Assembly (NCBI GenBank): GCA_002162955.1
Contig: MABD01000012.1
Location: forward strand, 1 to 64,000
Source: Gammaproteobacteria bacterium 45_16_T64
Lineage (GTDB): Bacteria > Pseudomonadota > Gammaproteobacteria > Pseudomonadales > Ketobacteraceae
Direction of reading: 5' to 3'
DNA length: 64,000 bases
Part shown: positions 31,089 through 40,864 of the stretch, piece after piece
Layout: each line of letters starts with the position of its first letter
Position numbering within the stretch: position 1 is the stretch's first letter
The notes under the pieces: model-generated
The model's database searches: none
What the model was told of the DNA's origin: nothing
The model's input: only the letters and a program-made list of their open reading frames with translations
Translations under genes and position numbers: made by a program

Positions 31089-34000
31089 CTAGTGAATACC
31101 TGATGGTCTGTCGACATCTGCATGCCATTTTTTATTCTGGTATCTGACATTTGCAGATATATCCGCTGTTCCGCACCAGTCATCACCTCTTGAACGGCCA
31201 GCACTCGTCCACGTACCTCGGTCACAATCAAACCCTGCACCACCGACTGCAAACGCCTGCCCTGAGAAGTACACATCTCCATTACTATCTACAGAAGCTA
31301 GTGTATCTAATTGACCTCGGACAGAACCTAAACAGGCTATTGATCCCAGTGTCCCCCCACCAATAATTCCACCGACACTGGGAATAGGTTCTGCAGTAAT
31401 CCATGCACCTGCACTCCCCCTAAATGAAACATCCAATGCACATCCAGCGGTGATAAAGGGCGCTGTTAGTTCACCCCGTAAATAAACCCCTAAGAATGGT
31501 TCTCCGCTGAACGGTAAGATACTGGATACCGCAGAATCGATGTTACTGACATTTTGATCGTTACAGGTTCGACCAAGAAATACGTTCAACCCCATTTCTG
31601 ATCCATCAAAAGCACCCAGTCCCCCGACACCCAGATACACTTCTGATTGGCCTATCGATGCATCAAATTCGAATTGATACAACGTAAAAGATTGATAATC
31701 GGTTGGCTCAGTCAAGCTTATTCCACCACCGATACCTATGGGGAGGTACGCGGTAGCACCTTCACTTTCACTTAACGTAAAATTCAACTCAACGGTGTCA
31801 AATATAGTATTGGTACCCAAAACCTTAGCACTCACATCATAGGCGCTAATGCTAACGTTAAAACCATTATCTCCTGCTCCTGCGTCGCATGGTGCATCCT
31901 CACCGTCACCATGAAACGCCAACACATCCAGCGCCCCATTAAAACTCGGACCCTCTATGTCTGATACGGCTGCCTCCATTGTCCAATCAGCATCGAGATG
32001 AAGCTGATTAAATCCAAACTCGTTAAATCGGGCAAATCCGTCAATGCTTCCGGTAGTAAGCGGTAAATTGGGCATAGAGCCTGTTGCAGCATCAATCAAG
32101 TCTGCGGCTTCAGGCAAAGCATCTGCAATCGCATTTTTTGCCAATCCATTAATTTGATCTGTTAGACGTAAACTGAGCTGAGAAATCTCATCAACAAAAC
32201 TGCGAGTAAACTGCTGTTCCTGGCGAACGACATCCTGCATCGAAGGAGTGTCCATTATTTTTTCCGTTATAAATCGCTGCAACTGAACTGGCGTAAATTG
32301 TCCGGCAATAAAATCTCCCGCGAGTTCGGATTCCACGCTTTCACCTAGGGTATTACTAAACTCCATAAGTAAGCTCTTAACGGGTAGATAAACCGCACGA
32401 CGAAAGTCATTATCATCACTGTCCGGCGATGAATAGAGAGAATCGATAATCCACGGAAAACCCGGTGCTGTAGTTAATGTCACGAGATTTTCATTAGTTG
32501 AATCAATAACTCGCTGTGCTAAAAATGGCTGCCCTTCACTTTGAGTATTTGCTGTATTAAGTAGCTCGGCAATTAAACCATCGAGCATGTCCTCAAGCAC
32601 AGTGGCATAAACATCGATGTACGCCAAATTGTCAGCAACTACGCCTCCTCTAGATTGAATAAAACGTTTAACATCTGATAATCGATCATCAATACCCTCC
32701 AACTTTTCCAACAATCCAGTACCTTGATCGTTTTCCAATAGATACCTATTAAGTAACACAGTGAAATTCGAACCTGACTCCGAACAAATTGATGAGCGCA
32801 ATGGGCCAATCCCCTGCTCCCAATCACCTCCAAGACTACTGGCTAAAGACTGAATTCTACGTTCAGTCCGCGCCAATAAAGCCAACAATTCTGAAGAACC
32901 TTCCGTTAACCCTGCGAGGTCAGTGGATACACTCAAATTCTCGAGGTTCTCAAGCAGTCCCTCAATATTTCGGTTGTATCCCACAATGGGGCTAAGATAT
33001 AGGCTCTCTTCAGGTAAGAGATCTCCGCTAATACATGCGTTCACGTCAATATCAAATAGCGTAGATAAACGCCCCGATTCTCCTGCCACTCGTAGTATAT
33101 TTTCCCTTAGGTCCATACCACGACTACTTACAACGCTAAGTAAAGAAATCGATCGATTCGATGACTCAAGCAACGATTGCCGTAACTGCCTATTGCTTAA
33201 AAGAAAGTTGGGTAACACATCGCTTTTAAGCCGTTGTATGTGTTGAATGGCCGCCGAAAGATAGGCAGACTTCTCCGAGGGGTTGGTTACCTGATCTATC
33301 GTAATAAGCGCTTCATGCATTCCCTGAAGATTATCATGAAGCTGATGCTCCCAACCTTCCTGCACCGACAAATCTTGCATTATGTCTGCACTTGTCATTG
33401 CGGAAAGTTGATTGGATGCGCTATTTATTCCCGTGAGCAACCCCGCCAAATCAGCGATATCTTGCCCTGCAACGTTTTCTATTAGAGACAATATCTCAAC
33501 TTCCATAGCTGACTCTAGCGCAGCCCCGGATTGACGCTCAAGCGCTGCCAATCGAGTTTGGAGTGGGGTTAACACCGCACCCAAATTTACATTAGCAATA
33601 CCGGCGCTTTGAATAAATTCACCTAGACGGCCAATACTCTCGGAACTACTAAGGTCTAGACTCATCGGTAACTCACTGACTTTCGCAATATCTGCTGACA
33701 GCCCGAAACTAAGCATTGAGTCATCGGGGCGGATATAATCAATACCCGCTCCCGCTTGCATCACCAGTAGATCAGTCTGTTGATACCGTCCTATAAAGGC
33801 GGGGGCTGTTGTGCTATCACCGGAAGTATAATAAGTCGGCAAAGAAAACCCGAAGTTATCACCCCACTGACGATGTGCAGTCACATCAAATTGAGGATTA
33901 TCCGGAAGATTGAATTCCGCATTCTTTAATGCGTCCTCTGAATCAATCAATCCAGCACCAATAACCACGGATCTATCCGCACCATGCGCGGTATTACGTA

Positions 34001-37000
34001 AGCGTATATCGACAACGGGTGCCTGCCATAAGTAGGTTGCAACCCGTGCACCATCGAGCTTAGCAACACCATACAATGCATCGGGTTGCCCCTCAGCATG
34101 AAGCAACGTCTCTAATCTTCCTTGATTTACGCTAACGCCAAAACCTGCATAATTTTCTTGGCCATCAAGCACATAATCTTGATTGGTTAACAGATTACTC
34201 GCACCAATAGCGCCATCAGGGGACCACTGGACACTAACCGCCTTTAGCGGTTCGTTAAGAGCATGCATATCAAAGGTTTGATCCAATGTGACCCACTGCG
34301 GATCGCTTGAGCACTGACCGATTGCACTGCTTCCGGCCGTATCAAAACCCATATGATAAATATCCGTTTCCGCATTCCAGGCGTAGGCTTTTGGCAACGC
34401 CCCCTCACCAAGCACTACGTTTCCACCATTAAAGCGTCCGCGGCAATCCAGCGCTAATGATACAAACTCGACGTCAAACCCAGCGGCTCCTGCTAATGGA
34501 TTTTCATCTTCCTGTTGCGATAGCAATACATCGTTTCTATCAGGTAGCCGTAACAATCCATCAATCCAGCTATATTCATCTAATACATTATCAACGACGG
34601 TAAATGCAAACCTATCAAAACGCATATCGTAGCCATAGAATCCAATGGGATTATCAAGCTCATAACCGGCAATATTAAATACCCCGGTTAATCCTGCATT
34701 TCGCAACACATACTTAGCTCCCTTACTGACGTCAAAAGCGTAGGGGGCATCGCTACCATTATTGATGCCTATTGCGCTGCCTTCTAGGTTTCGACCACTC
34801 CCTACTTCAGGTAAGGCCCCACCATCTCTACGTGAATACCATTCCGGTCCTACTGTAATCCCAGTAGGCCAATAATTACCTTCCACCGCGTCATCTGACC
34901 CCAGGGGATAACGTTGCAAGCCAACAACAGGTAAAGGCGAGGATGAATTCGTACCGCGTATAAGGTGACCATTAAGCTGAGCATCCAATCCATTGTCATC
35001 AACATCTAGAAATTGATAGCCAGGTAATGATAAAGTCACAGCACTTCCAGCGTTTAAGTCATCAGTTCTTGAGAAGGCACTACCACTGGTCCCCTCGTGA
35101 CCACCCCAGTGCACTAGCGAGTTGTTTTGTACGTTCAACTCTCCAAGCACAGCCCCCAACCCATCTAAAAATCCATCGCCATGAATATTGTGGGTAGATT
35201 GGGGAATTCCCCCGCAATTAAGTGACCCACATTTACTGCTTTGCTCCAATGAAAATTGAAGGTTACGTATCTCCATCAGAGATAGGGAGTCAATTCGCCC
35301 ATTAACAATAGAAATGTCAAAGGGGTCCCAAGATACCAGGCCTTCTGGATAAGCATATGCAGCACTCTCACCACCAGGCACCTCTACTGATGTATTCATT
35401 GCACCTTCAGTCAGTAGTAGACTCCCGTGCTTATCGTCACCATGAAGAGTCGAATAGAAGACATCATTGGACGCGAGAACCGTTTCAGGCTTATGTATAC
35501 CTTGATAAGGTAAATAAAGAATACCCGCGTAATCTAGCAATAAACCTTGAGATGTAATTCTCGCCCCACTGATTCTGAACGCAAAGGGTAGCCCATCTGC
35601 ATGAAGATAGGTTTCATTCGTTGATTCTGAATTCACTGCAAAGGGAAGGATTATTCTTGGTGCTCCAAGCACAAAGGGTTTTCTACTGCGCTTAGGACGA
35701 ATAAATGAAGAATGAAAAGGCGCTAGCTCAATGCGCTCCCCACCAAGAGAAAGAATACCAGACACCAGTTGAGCAGAATGTTTATCAGCTGATACTGCAA
35801 CACACAGCCTCGCATCATGGTAGGTAACATTGTCTATGCTATAGATACCCTCTAGGAAAAAATCACCTTCAACGCATTTGCTATTATGCCCTCCTTCGCT
35901 TTCAACCACTGAAATTATCTCATAGCCAATCTCTGTATCACCTGCACTTATCGTGGCAGGAAAAACCCTTGGCAACGTAAGATTGCTCACTGCTGTCACA
36001 CGGGCATACCCCATTAACCGAGCTTTAACCCGTAACGCCCTACCCTTGTCTGCAGCGACATTTACCAGCTCAAAAAAATCATCGCCAATATGGGCATGTA
36101 AGTGCTTTGGCTCACCTACAATATCAGTATCCCAAAGCGCTTCTCCTTGATAACGATAACGTGCAAACACCAAAGATTCCTCGATCGTAGAACCGTCATC
36201 CCCAAGCATTTCTAGAATAAACTCTGTTCCCCAGTTCCGTTGTGTCGGGTCGCAGTCCACTCGATTATCACAGCTTATTGCCATACCCAATCGCAATCCC
36301 AAAGAAGCTCGTGATGAAGTAACCAAAGCATCAACGGCATCATCAACACAGACCGCGTCAACAGCACTCACTCCTGAGCCAAATCCAGTAAGACAGAAGT
36401 CAACGATACTCACATGATCAATTAGCCTATTAGCCGAGTCACCAACACCTTCCCGGATTAATATGCTGACGGTGCCGTTTACTACTCTATGTGAACTTGA
36501 ATCACTAATTATCGAAACAGAGACATACTCGTTATTCTCCTCGATATTGTCTAACAAAAAATAAAGGCTAGTTTCTATTTCTGTTTCACCCGCAGGAATA
36601 GTTAAGCTCTGCGATAACGGTAGATAATCTTCTCCAGCATTTGCACCTTGGTCAGCGCTTTGAATGCGAAGCGCTACGTCACTCGTGCTAGGCCCAGATA
36701 GCTGAATCCGCAACGTCGCATCGCCATCTGCCTCGAGGCTGGGCCCCGTAATAAGTGAGATAGAGGGACCTTCCAACACTTGCCAACCACAGGCTACACT
36801 CAATTGACATAAAAACACAGGCTGAGCCCCGTTGAACAACGACAATGCCGGTAACCCTAAATTGTTCTGCACAGCGAGATAAGTGGACTCGGCTCCCAAG
36901 CCGCCTAGACCTGCTAATGCCGTTTGAATAAGAGCATTATCATCTTCTGTCGATAACGTCTCCACCATAGCCCCCCAGGAGTGCATTGTTTCATCGGGCT

Positions 37001-37610
37001 GTAGATGGTCAAGTGTTGCTGCAGAGAATAGTAATAACTGTAGATTCGGATCATCTATGGTTGTCTCTTCGGTAATCCCCAGAAGATTTAATGTGTCAAA
37101 CTCCACACCAGGATCAAACCCAAAACTGTTCGTGACGAATTGCTGAGCCTCATCTTCCGCGTCACGTAGTGAGGTACCTGCGGCTATTCTTGAAAACACT
37201 TGTTGCGTAAAAATGTGTGTCATTAAATTTACGTTACTCGTGATCGACGGTAGCGCCGTATCTACCGAGATCAGTGATTCTAAACCAACCTCTAACATCA
37301 CAGGCAACCCAGTGACTTCATTGATAAAGCGACCTTTTGCTTTAATTACATAAGTCCCTGAGGTCGGTAAATCCAATGAATAATGTGAGCCATCCGTTTT
37401 TGCTAAAATATGCTTATCGGCCTTGAGCTTCCCGGATAATTCATCAACTTCTACTGCCTTTACAACAAGCTCGGTAAAAATCCCTTTTTGAACAACGCCA
37501 GACACATTAATAACGTTACTGTTAGGGTGCTTGCTACTACTCCCGCATCCTTGAAGGAATAGCATGCTGACTATCGAAAGCAACAGTACACACCGAATAA
37601 CCACACTCAT
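31089..37610 (-). CDS. Giant Calx-beta lipoprotein (first gene of operon)
   Basis: About 2173 residues from the ATG at 37610, preceded by AGGGAG and starting a lipoprotein signal with the lipobox LFLQGC (cysteine 22). Residues ~30-110 resemble a carboxypeptidase-regulatory-like beta domain (VSGVVQKGIF...YVIKAKG). A Calx-beta domain follows near 283-387. The centre is rich in beta structure with similar hydrophobic-glycine segments (ETYLHADGLPFAF and ETLLHAEGQPDALYG recur in comparable surroundings), and about 1330-1830 is helix-rich and coiled-coil-like. The C-terminal ~330 residues are glycine- and cysteine-rich. Anchored at the outer membrane or periplasm if processed as predicted. No known family was recognised across most of its length. 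Confidence 0.7.
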   Translation of the reverse strand: MSVVIRCVLLLSIVSMLFLQGCGSSSKHPNSNVINVSGVVQKGIFTELVVKAVEVDELSGKLKADKHILAKTDGSHYSLDLPTSGTYVIKAKGRFINEVTGLPVMLEVGLESLISVDTALPSITSNVNLMTHIFTQQVFSRIAAGTSLRDAEDEAQQFVTNSFGFDPGVEFDTLNLLGITEETTIDDPNLQLLLFSAATLDHLQPDETMHSWGAMVETLSTEDDNALIQTALAGLGGLGAESTYLAVQNNLGLPALSLFNGAQPVFLCQLSVACGWQVLEGPSISLITGPSLEADGDATLRIQLSGPSTSDVALRIQSADQGANAGEDYLPLSQSLTIPAGETEIETSLYFLLDNIEENNEYVSVSIISDSSSHRVVNGTVSILIREGVGDSANRLIDHVSIVDFCLTGFGSGVSAVDAVCVDDAVDALVTSSRASLGLRLGMAISCDNRVDCDPTQRNWGTEFILEMLGDDGSTIEESLVFARYRYQGEALWDTDIVGEPKHLHAHIGDDFFELVNVAADKGRALRVKARLMGYARVTAVSNLTLPRVFPATISAGDTEIGYEIISVVESEGGHNSKCVEGDFFLEGIYSIDNVTYHDARLCVAVSADKHSAQLVSGILSLGGERIELAPFHSSFIRPKRSRKPFVLGAPRIILPFAVNSESTNETYLHADGLPFAFRISGARITSQGLLLDYAGILYLPYQGIHKPETVLASNDVFYSTLHGDDKHGSLLLTEGAMNTSVEVPGGESAAYAYPEGLVSWDPFDISIVNGRIDSLSLMEIRNLQFSLEQSSKCGSLNCGGIPQSTHNIHGDGFLDGLGAVLGELNVQNNSLVHWGGHEGTSGSAFSRTDDLNAGSAVTLSLPGYQFLDVDDNGLDAQLNGHLIRGTNSSSPLPVVGLQRYPLGSDDAVEGNYWPTGITVGPEWYSRRDGGALPEVGSGRNLEGSAIGINNGSDAPYAFDVSKGAKYVLRNAGLTGVFNIAGYELDNPIGFYGYDMRFDRFAFTVVDNVLDEYSWIDGLLRLPDRNDVLLSQQEDENPLAGAAGFDVEFVSLALDCRGRFNGGNVVLGEGALPKAYAWNAETDIYHMGFDTAGSSAIGQCSSDPQWVTLDQTFDMHALNEPLKAVSVQWSPDGAIGASNLLTNQDYVLDGQENYAGFGVSVNQGRLETLLHAEGQPDALYGVAKLDGARVATYLWQAPVVDIRLRNTAHGADRSVVIGAGLIDSEDALKNAEFNLPDNPQFDVTAHRQWGDNFGFSLPTYYTSGDSTTAPAFIGRYQQTDLLVMQAGAGIDYIRPDDSMLSFGLSADIAKVSELPMSLDLSSSESIGRLGEFIQSAGIANVNLGAVLTPLQTRLAALERQSGAALESAMEVEILSLIENVAGQDIADLAGLLTGINSASNQLSAMTSADIMQDLSVQEGWEHQLHDNLQGMHEALITIDQVTNPSEKSAYLSAAIQHIQRLKSDVLPNFLLSNRQLRQSLLESSNRSISLLSVVSSRGMDLRENILRVAGESGRLSTLFDIDVNACISGDLLPEESLYLSPIVGYNRNIEGLLENLENLSVSTDLAGLTEGSSELLALLARTERRIQSLASSLGGDWEQGIGPLRSSICSESGSNFTVLLNRYLLENDQGTGLLEKLEGIDDRLSDVKRFIQSRGGVVADNLAYIDVYATVLEDMLDGLIAELLNTANTQSEGQPFLAQRVIDSTNENLVTLTTAPGFPWIIDSLYSSPDSDDNDFRRAVYLPVKSLLMEFSNTLGESVESELAGDFIAGQFTPVQLQRFITEKIMDTPSMQDVVRQEQQFTRSFVDEISQLSLRLTDQINGLAKNAIADALPEAADLIDAATGSMPNLPLTTGSIDGFARFNEFGFNQLHLDADWTMEAAVSDIEGPSFNGALDVLAFHGDGEDAPCDAGAGDNGFNVSISAYDVSAKVLGTNTIFDTVELNFTLSESEGATAYLPIGIGGGISLTEPTDYQSFTLYQFEFDASIGQSEVYLGVGGLGAFDGSEMGLNVFLGRTCNDQNVSNIDSAVSSILPFSGEPFLGVYLRGELTAPFITAGCALDVSFRGSAGAWITAEPIPSVGGIIGGGTLGSIACLGSVRGQLDTLASVDSNGDVYFSGQAFAVGGAGFDCDRGTWTSAGRSRGDDWCGTADISANVRYQNKKWHADVDRPSGIH

Positions 37611-37676
37611 CCCATACTCCCTGTCAATGGCTAGCCCTAACCTAGAAAACCTCAGTTTTCCACGCAAGGTCTTGAG

Positions 37677-37706
37677 TGTATAGTGTGGCTACATAGGTAG
37701 GGTTAA
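37677..37706 (-). promoter_or_regulatory. Candidate promoter of the giant-protein operon
   Basis: On the minus strand TTAACC (37706-37701) and TATACA (37682-37677) are separated by 18 nt, about 70 nt before the first gene's ATG. Moderate match to sigma-70 elements; no experimental support. Confidence 0.35.
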
Positions 37707-37709
37707 TCC

Positions 37710-37727
37710 ACTAGCCACCTGGCTAGT
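37710..37727. repeat. Inverted repeat between radD and the giant operon
   Basis: ACTAGCCA-CC-TGGCTAGT: perfect 8-nt arms with a 2-nt centre, immediately upstream of the candidate promoter. The TTTT follows on the plus strand, the wrong side for termination of radD, so an operator is as likely as a terminator. Confidence 0.55.
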
Positions 37728-37767
37728 TTTAAGTACAGTGAATAGAGCGACAAAAATGTGTTTGCCA

Positions 37768-39573
37768 TTATTCCAACTCATTGGCTCTTCTATACCTCCC
37801 TTCATAATCGAATATCTTTTCCGTGATTTGCCAAAAGCGATCCTTCTTTCCTTTACGCCCTATGACAAAATCTGGTGTTCTGAAACGTAACTGCTGAGCC
37901 ATTACGTCCGCTACCGACGTATCCTTGAGTCGCGGAGAACGCTCCTTAAGATGGTACTTACTAAACTGATGATAGAAAACCCCGCGCTGCGCTTCTGTGT
38001 CAAACGCAAAATATTCCGCCATCTCAGTAGCATCCTCGTCATAAAACGAAATCTTAAGCCGATCAGCCCCTTTTACATTAACTGCCTCAAACGTCATTCC
38101 TGAACACCGCAACACCATACAGTCCCGTAAGGCCAGCGCCTTTTTTAGCATTTCATCTGGATCGACAAGTAAAAGCTCACACTGATGACACTGGCGCGCG
38201 GCAATATCATTGGGCTCACCGCAACCGCTGCACACCTTGAACCGCCAACGGTAATCACATTGCTGCAACTGATGGCACAAAGCATCTTGGCTCTCGACCA
38301 ACCCCCGACAGCGACGACCATAGTGCTCTACAATATGGCCATTATCATCCTTAATACCCCAAAAATTATTGGTATGGGCACATAGTGGGCACGTTATATC
38401 AACCACTTCACTTTGGCTATTCGGTTTGGTTTCTGCAATATGTGGGCGATAGAGGTCGTGTCTGTTCCCAGCATAATCCAATACGAGACAATCTTTCTTT
38501 CCTTCACTCAACCTTAACCCGCGCCCGATGATTTGTTGATACAGACCAACAGACTCTGTAGGACGTAATATTGCTATTAGATCCACATGAGGAGCATCAA
38601 ATCCTGTGGTTAACACAGACACGTTGACTAGAAATTTTATGTGCCGATCTTTAAATGCTGCAATAACAGAATCACGGGCTCTCGCTTTCATATCACCAAT
38701 GATCATTGCCGAGTTTTCTGGTGGCAAATACGTTAGGATTTCCTTTGCATGAGCTACAGTCGCAGCAAATATCATTACCCCACTTCGACCCTTAGCCTTA
38801 TCCACAACCTGAGCAATTATTCGTTTAGTAGCCCTCTTTGATCCTTTGAGTACGGCATTTAACTCCGCCTGAGCGTAAATACCCAAGGCAGTTGGTCGCA
38901 ATTTCTCAAAATCATATAACGCGACAGGTGCATCCAGCAAAGTCGCAGGTGTGAGATAGCCTTCTTCAATCATATGCCGCAACGGTAATTCGAATACACA
39001 GGCAGTAAAGGGTTTAGTCTCAGCAGAACGCTGACAGCCCTCTCCTAGATGCTGTTGATAGATCCATCCACCATCAAGCCGATAAGGCGTTGCCGTTAAG
39101 CCTAGTACTTTTAGCTGGCGATTGTGTTTCTTGAGGCTTCGTATGATTTTCTGATATTCAGAATTGTCTTCTAGCGAAACGCGATGACATTCATCAATTA
39201 TTAACAGTGAGAAAGAGTCTTCAAACGCGTCGAGATTTCGAGCAACGGATTGCACAGAGCCAAATACTACTTGAGTATCCGCTTCCTTTCGTCCAAGACC
39301 CGCCGCAAATATTGAGGCTGGATGACCGTAGCTCTCATATTTTCCACAGTTTTGCTGCACCAATTCCTTTACATGCGCTAATACCAAAATTCGCCCGCGT
39401 GCAATCCGCGCTAACTCTGCGATTACCAAACTTTTACCGGCACCAGTGGGCAACACTAGCAAAGCTGCTTTATCACTTTCCCGAAAATAACGAACGACCG
39501 CATCAACAGCGTCTTGTTGATACGGTCGCAATGTGAAGCGTTGGGATGGTGAATTAGGCGTATTCTGATGCAT
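37768..39573 (-). CDS. radD: DNA-repair helicase-like ATPase RadD (YejH)
   Basis: About 601 residues, very close in layout to E. coli RadD: opening FTLRPYQQDAVDAVVRYFR, Walker A LPTGAGKSLVIAELARIARG, the DECH box in LIIDECHR, motif LGLTATPYRLDGG, and LIAILRPTESVGLYQQIIGRG in the C-terminal helicase lobe. Zinc-type cysteine pairs (CPLC, CSGCGEPNDIAARQCHQC) follow near residue 395-470. RadD is an SF2 ATPase that works with RecA and SSB in recombination repair. The start is uncertain: GTG at 39588 or ATG at 39573. A TATAAT ends six nt before the ATG, which would give a leaderless message. Confidence 0.93.
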   Translation of the reverse strand: MHQNTPNSPSQRFTLRPYQQDAVDAVVRYFRESDKAALLVLPTGAGKSLVIAELARIARGRILVLAHVKELVQQNCGKYESYGHPASIFAAGLGRKEADTQVVFGSVQSVARNLDAFEDSFSLLIIDECHRVSLEDNSEYQKIIRSLKKHNRQLKVLGLTATPYRLDGGWIYQQHLGEGCQRSAETKPFTACVFELPLRHMIEEGYLTPATLLDAPVALYDFEKLRPTALGIYAQAELNAVLKGSKRATKRIIAQVVDKAKGRSGVMIFAATVAHAKEILTYLPPENSAMIIGDMKARARDSVIAAFKDRHIKFLVNVSVLTTGFDAPHVDLIAILRPTESVGLYQQIIGRGLRLSEGKKDCLVLDYAGNRHDLYRPHIAETKPNSQSEVVDITCPLCAHTNNFWGIKDDNGHIVEHYGRRCRGLVESQDALCHQLQQCDYRWRFKVCSGCGEPNDIAARQCHQCELLLVDPDEMLKKALALRDCMVLRCSGMTFEAVNVKGADRLKISFYDEDATEMAEYFAFDTEAQRGVFYHQFSKYHLKERSPRLKDTSVADVMAQQLRFRTPDFVIGRKGKKDRFWQITEKIFDYEGRYRRANELE

Positions 39574-39630
39574 GGCTCGATTATACACACCTGCACCGAG
39601 CTTTTAGGCCTTAATTCCCATTCCAATGGT

Positions 39631-40767
39631 TTAGGTTAAGGCCCCTGCCTTCGACAGGCTCTCTATCTCGCTGTCTGAAAAGCCCCAGTCCTTCAGCACA
39701 CTAAGAGTATTTTTACCTTCAGACTGAGGTACAGATGGCTTATCACACGGGGTACGGCTAAACCGTGGCGCAGGAGCGGGCTGTTGAACACCTCCCACTT
39801 CAATATAGGTATCGCGGGCTTTATTATGAGGGTGCTCAACTGCTTCTTTAAAGTCTAAAATGCCAGCAACGCACGCATCACTTCCCTCAAAAATATCGGC
39901 CCATTCCTCTCGAGTTTTGGACTTAAATACTTCAATAAAGGTATTTTTCATTTCAACCCACTTCTTCGGATTGTTCTGATCCTTTATAAAGCGCTCCGGC
40001 ATTCCAGCTTTGGTGACCATTTCAGCAAAAAATTGAGGCTCAATAGGGCCGACTGACACAAATTTACCATCGGCTGTTTCATAAGCACCGTAGAACGGTG
40101 CTCCACCGTCTAGCAAATTGCTCTCCCGAGAGGTATTCCATGCGCCAATTGTATTCATTGTATAGAACATGCTCATTAGGTGAGCGGAGCCGTCGGTAAT
40201 GGCGGTATCAATCACCTGCCCTTTGCCGGACTTCTGTGCATCCAACAACGCCGCCAGCATACCCGTCACCAAGAACATGCTGCCCCCAGCGAAATCACCT
40301 ACTAGATTTAACGGCGGGACAGGCGTGTCTGCAGTACCTATTGCGGCCGCGGCCCCTGTCAGTGAAATATAATTGAGATCATGTCCGGCAGCATGAGCTA
40401 ACGGTCCCGTTTGGCCCCAACCAGTCATACGCCCATACACTATCTTAGGGTTTCGCTCTAAGCACACGTCAGGACCAAAACCTAAGCGCTCAGTCACCCC
40501 AGGACGAAAACCTTCAAAAATTCCGTCAGCCCCTTCCACAAGTTTCAATAAAGCATCAAGCCCTTCCTTACTTTTTAAATCAAGTGCAATGCTCTTTTTT
40601 CCGCGAGAGAGCACATCCATCGCAGAAGGCGGTGCAATACTGGACGGTTTTGACGCTCGTTCAACAACGATAACTTCAGCGCCTAAATCTGCCAATAACA
40701 TACCAGCATATGGCCCAGGGCCGATGCCCTTGAGTTCAATAATTTTTATACCTGATAAAGGTCCCAT
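39631..40767 (-). CDS. CaiB/BaiF CoA-transferase family, alpha-methylacyl-CoA racemase-like
   Basis: 378 residues from the ATG at 40767, with AGGTGA five nt upstream; a GTG three codons earlier is possible. Family signatures: MGPLSGIKIIELKGIGPGPY, ADLGAEVIVVER and KSIALDLKSKEG. Residues matching the racemase catalytic set are seen in GHDLNYISLTGA (His), LVGDFAGGS (Asp) and FYGAYETADGKFVSVG (Glu), so alpha-methylacyl-CoA racemase is the best reading. That enzyme inverts 2-methyl groups so that branched fatty acids such as pristanate can enter beta-oxidation, matching the adjacent multifunctional enzyme and thiolase genes. A terminator separates it from those genes. Confidence 0.87.
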   Translation of the reverse strand: MGPLSGIKIIELKGIGPGPYAGMLLADLGAEVIVVERASKPSSIAPPSAMDVLSRGKKSIALDLKSKEGLDALLKLVEGADGIFEGFRPGVTERLGFGPDVCLERNPKIVYGRMTGWGQTGPLAHAAGHDLNYISLTGAAAAIGTADTPVPPLNLVGDFAGGSMFLVTGMLAALLDAQKSGKGQVIDTAITDGSAHLMSMFYTMNTIGAWNTSRESNLLDGGAPFYGAYETADGKFVSVGPIEPQFFAEMVTKAGMPERFIKDQNNPKKWVEMKNTFIEVFKSKTREEWADIFEGSDACVAGILDFKEAVEHPHNKARDTYIEVGGVQQPAPAPRFSRTPCDKPSVPQSEGKNTLSVLKDWGFSDSEIESLSKAGALT

Positions 40768-40794
40768 CAATGTCACCTGTAAGTTCTATAACAT

Positions 40795-40834
40795 AAAAAA
40801 AGCGCCAACTAAAATTCATCATAGTGGGCGCTTT
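40795..40834 (-). terminator. Rho-independent terminator of the thiolase-multifunctional enzyme operon
   Basis: Minus-strand hairpin AAAGCGCCCACT/AGTTGGCGCTTT (11 of 12 pairs, 40823-40834 with 40799-40810) followed by a run of T. It lies 31 nt after the multifunctional enzyme stop and before the racemase gene, so the racemase needs its own promoter or readthrough. Confidence 0.88.
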
Positions 40835-40864
40835 AGAAAGGTTGCTAATTCCAGAAACTAAGCG

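Noticed and set aside
31089-37610. Tc-toxin or RHS toxin reading of the giant proteins
   Set aside because: No RHS/YD repeats, no Tc core motifs and no toxin/immunity pair were recognised; kept as unknown.
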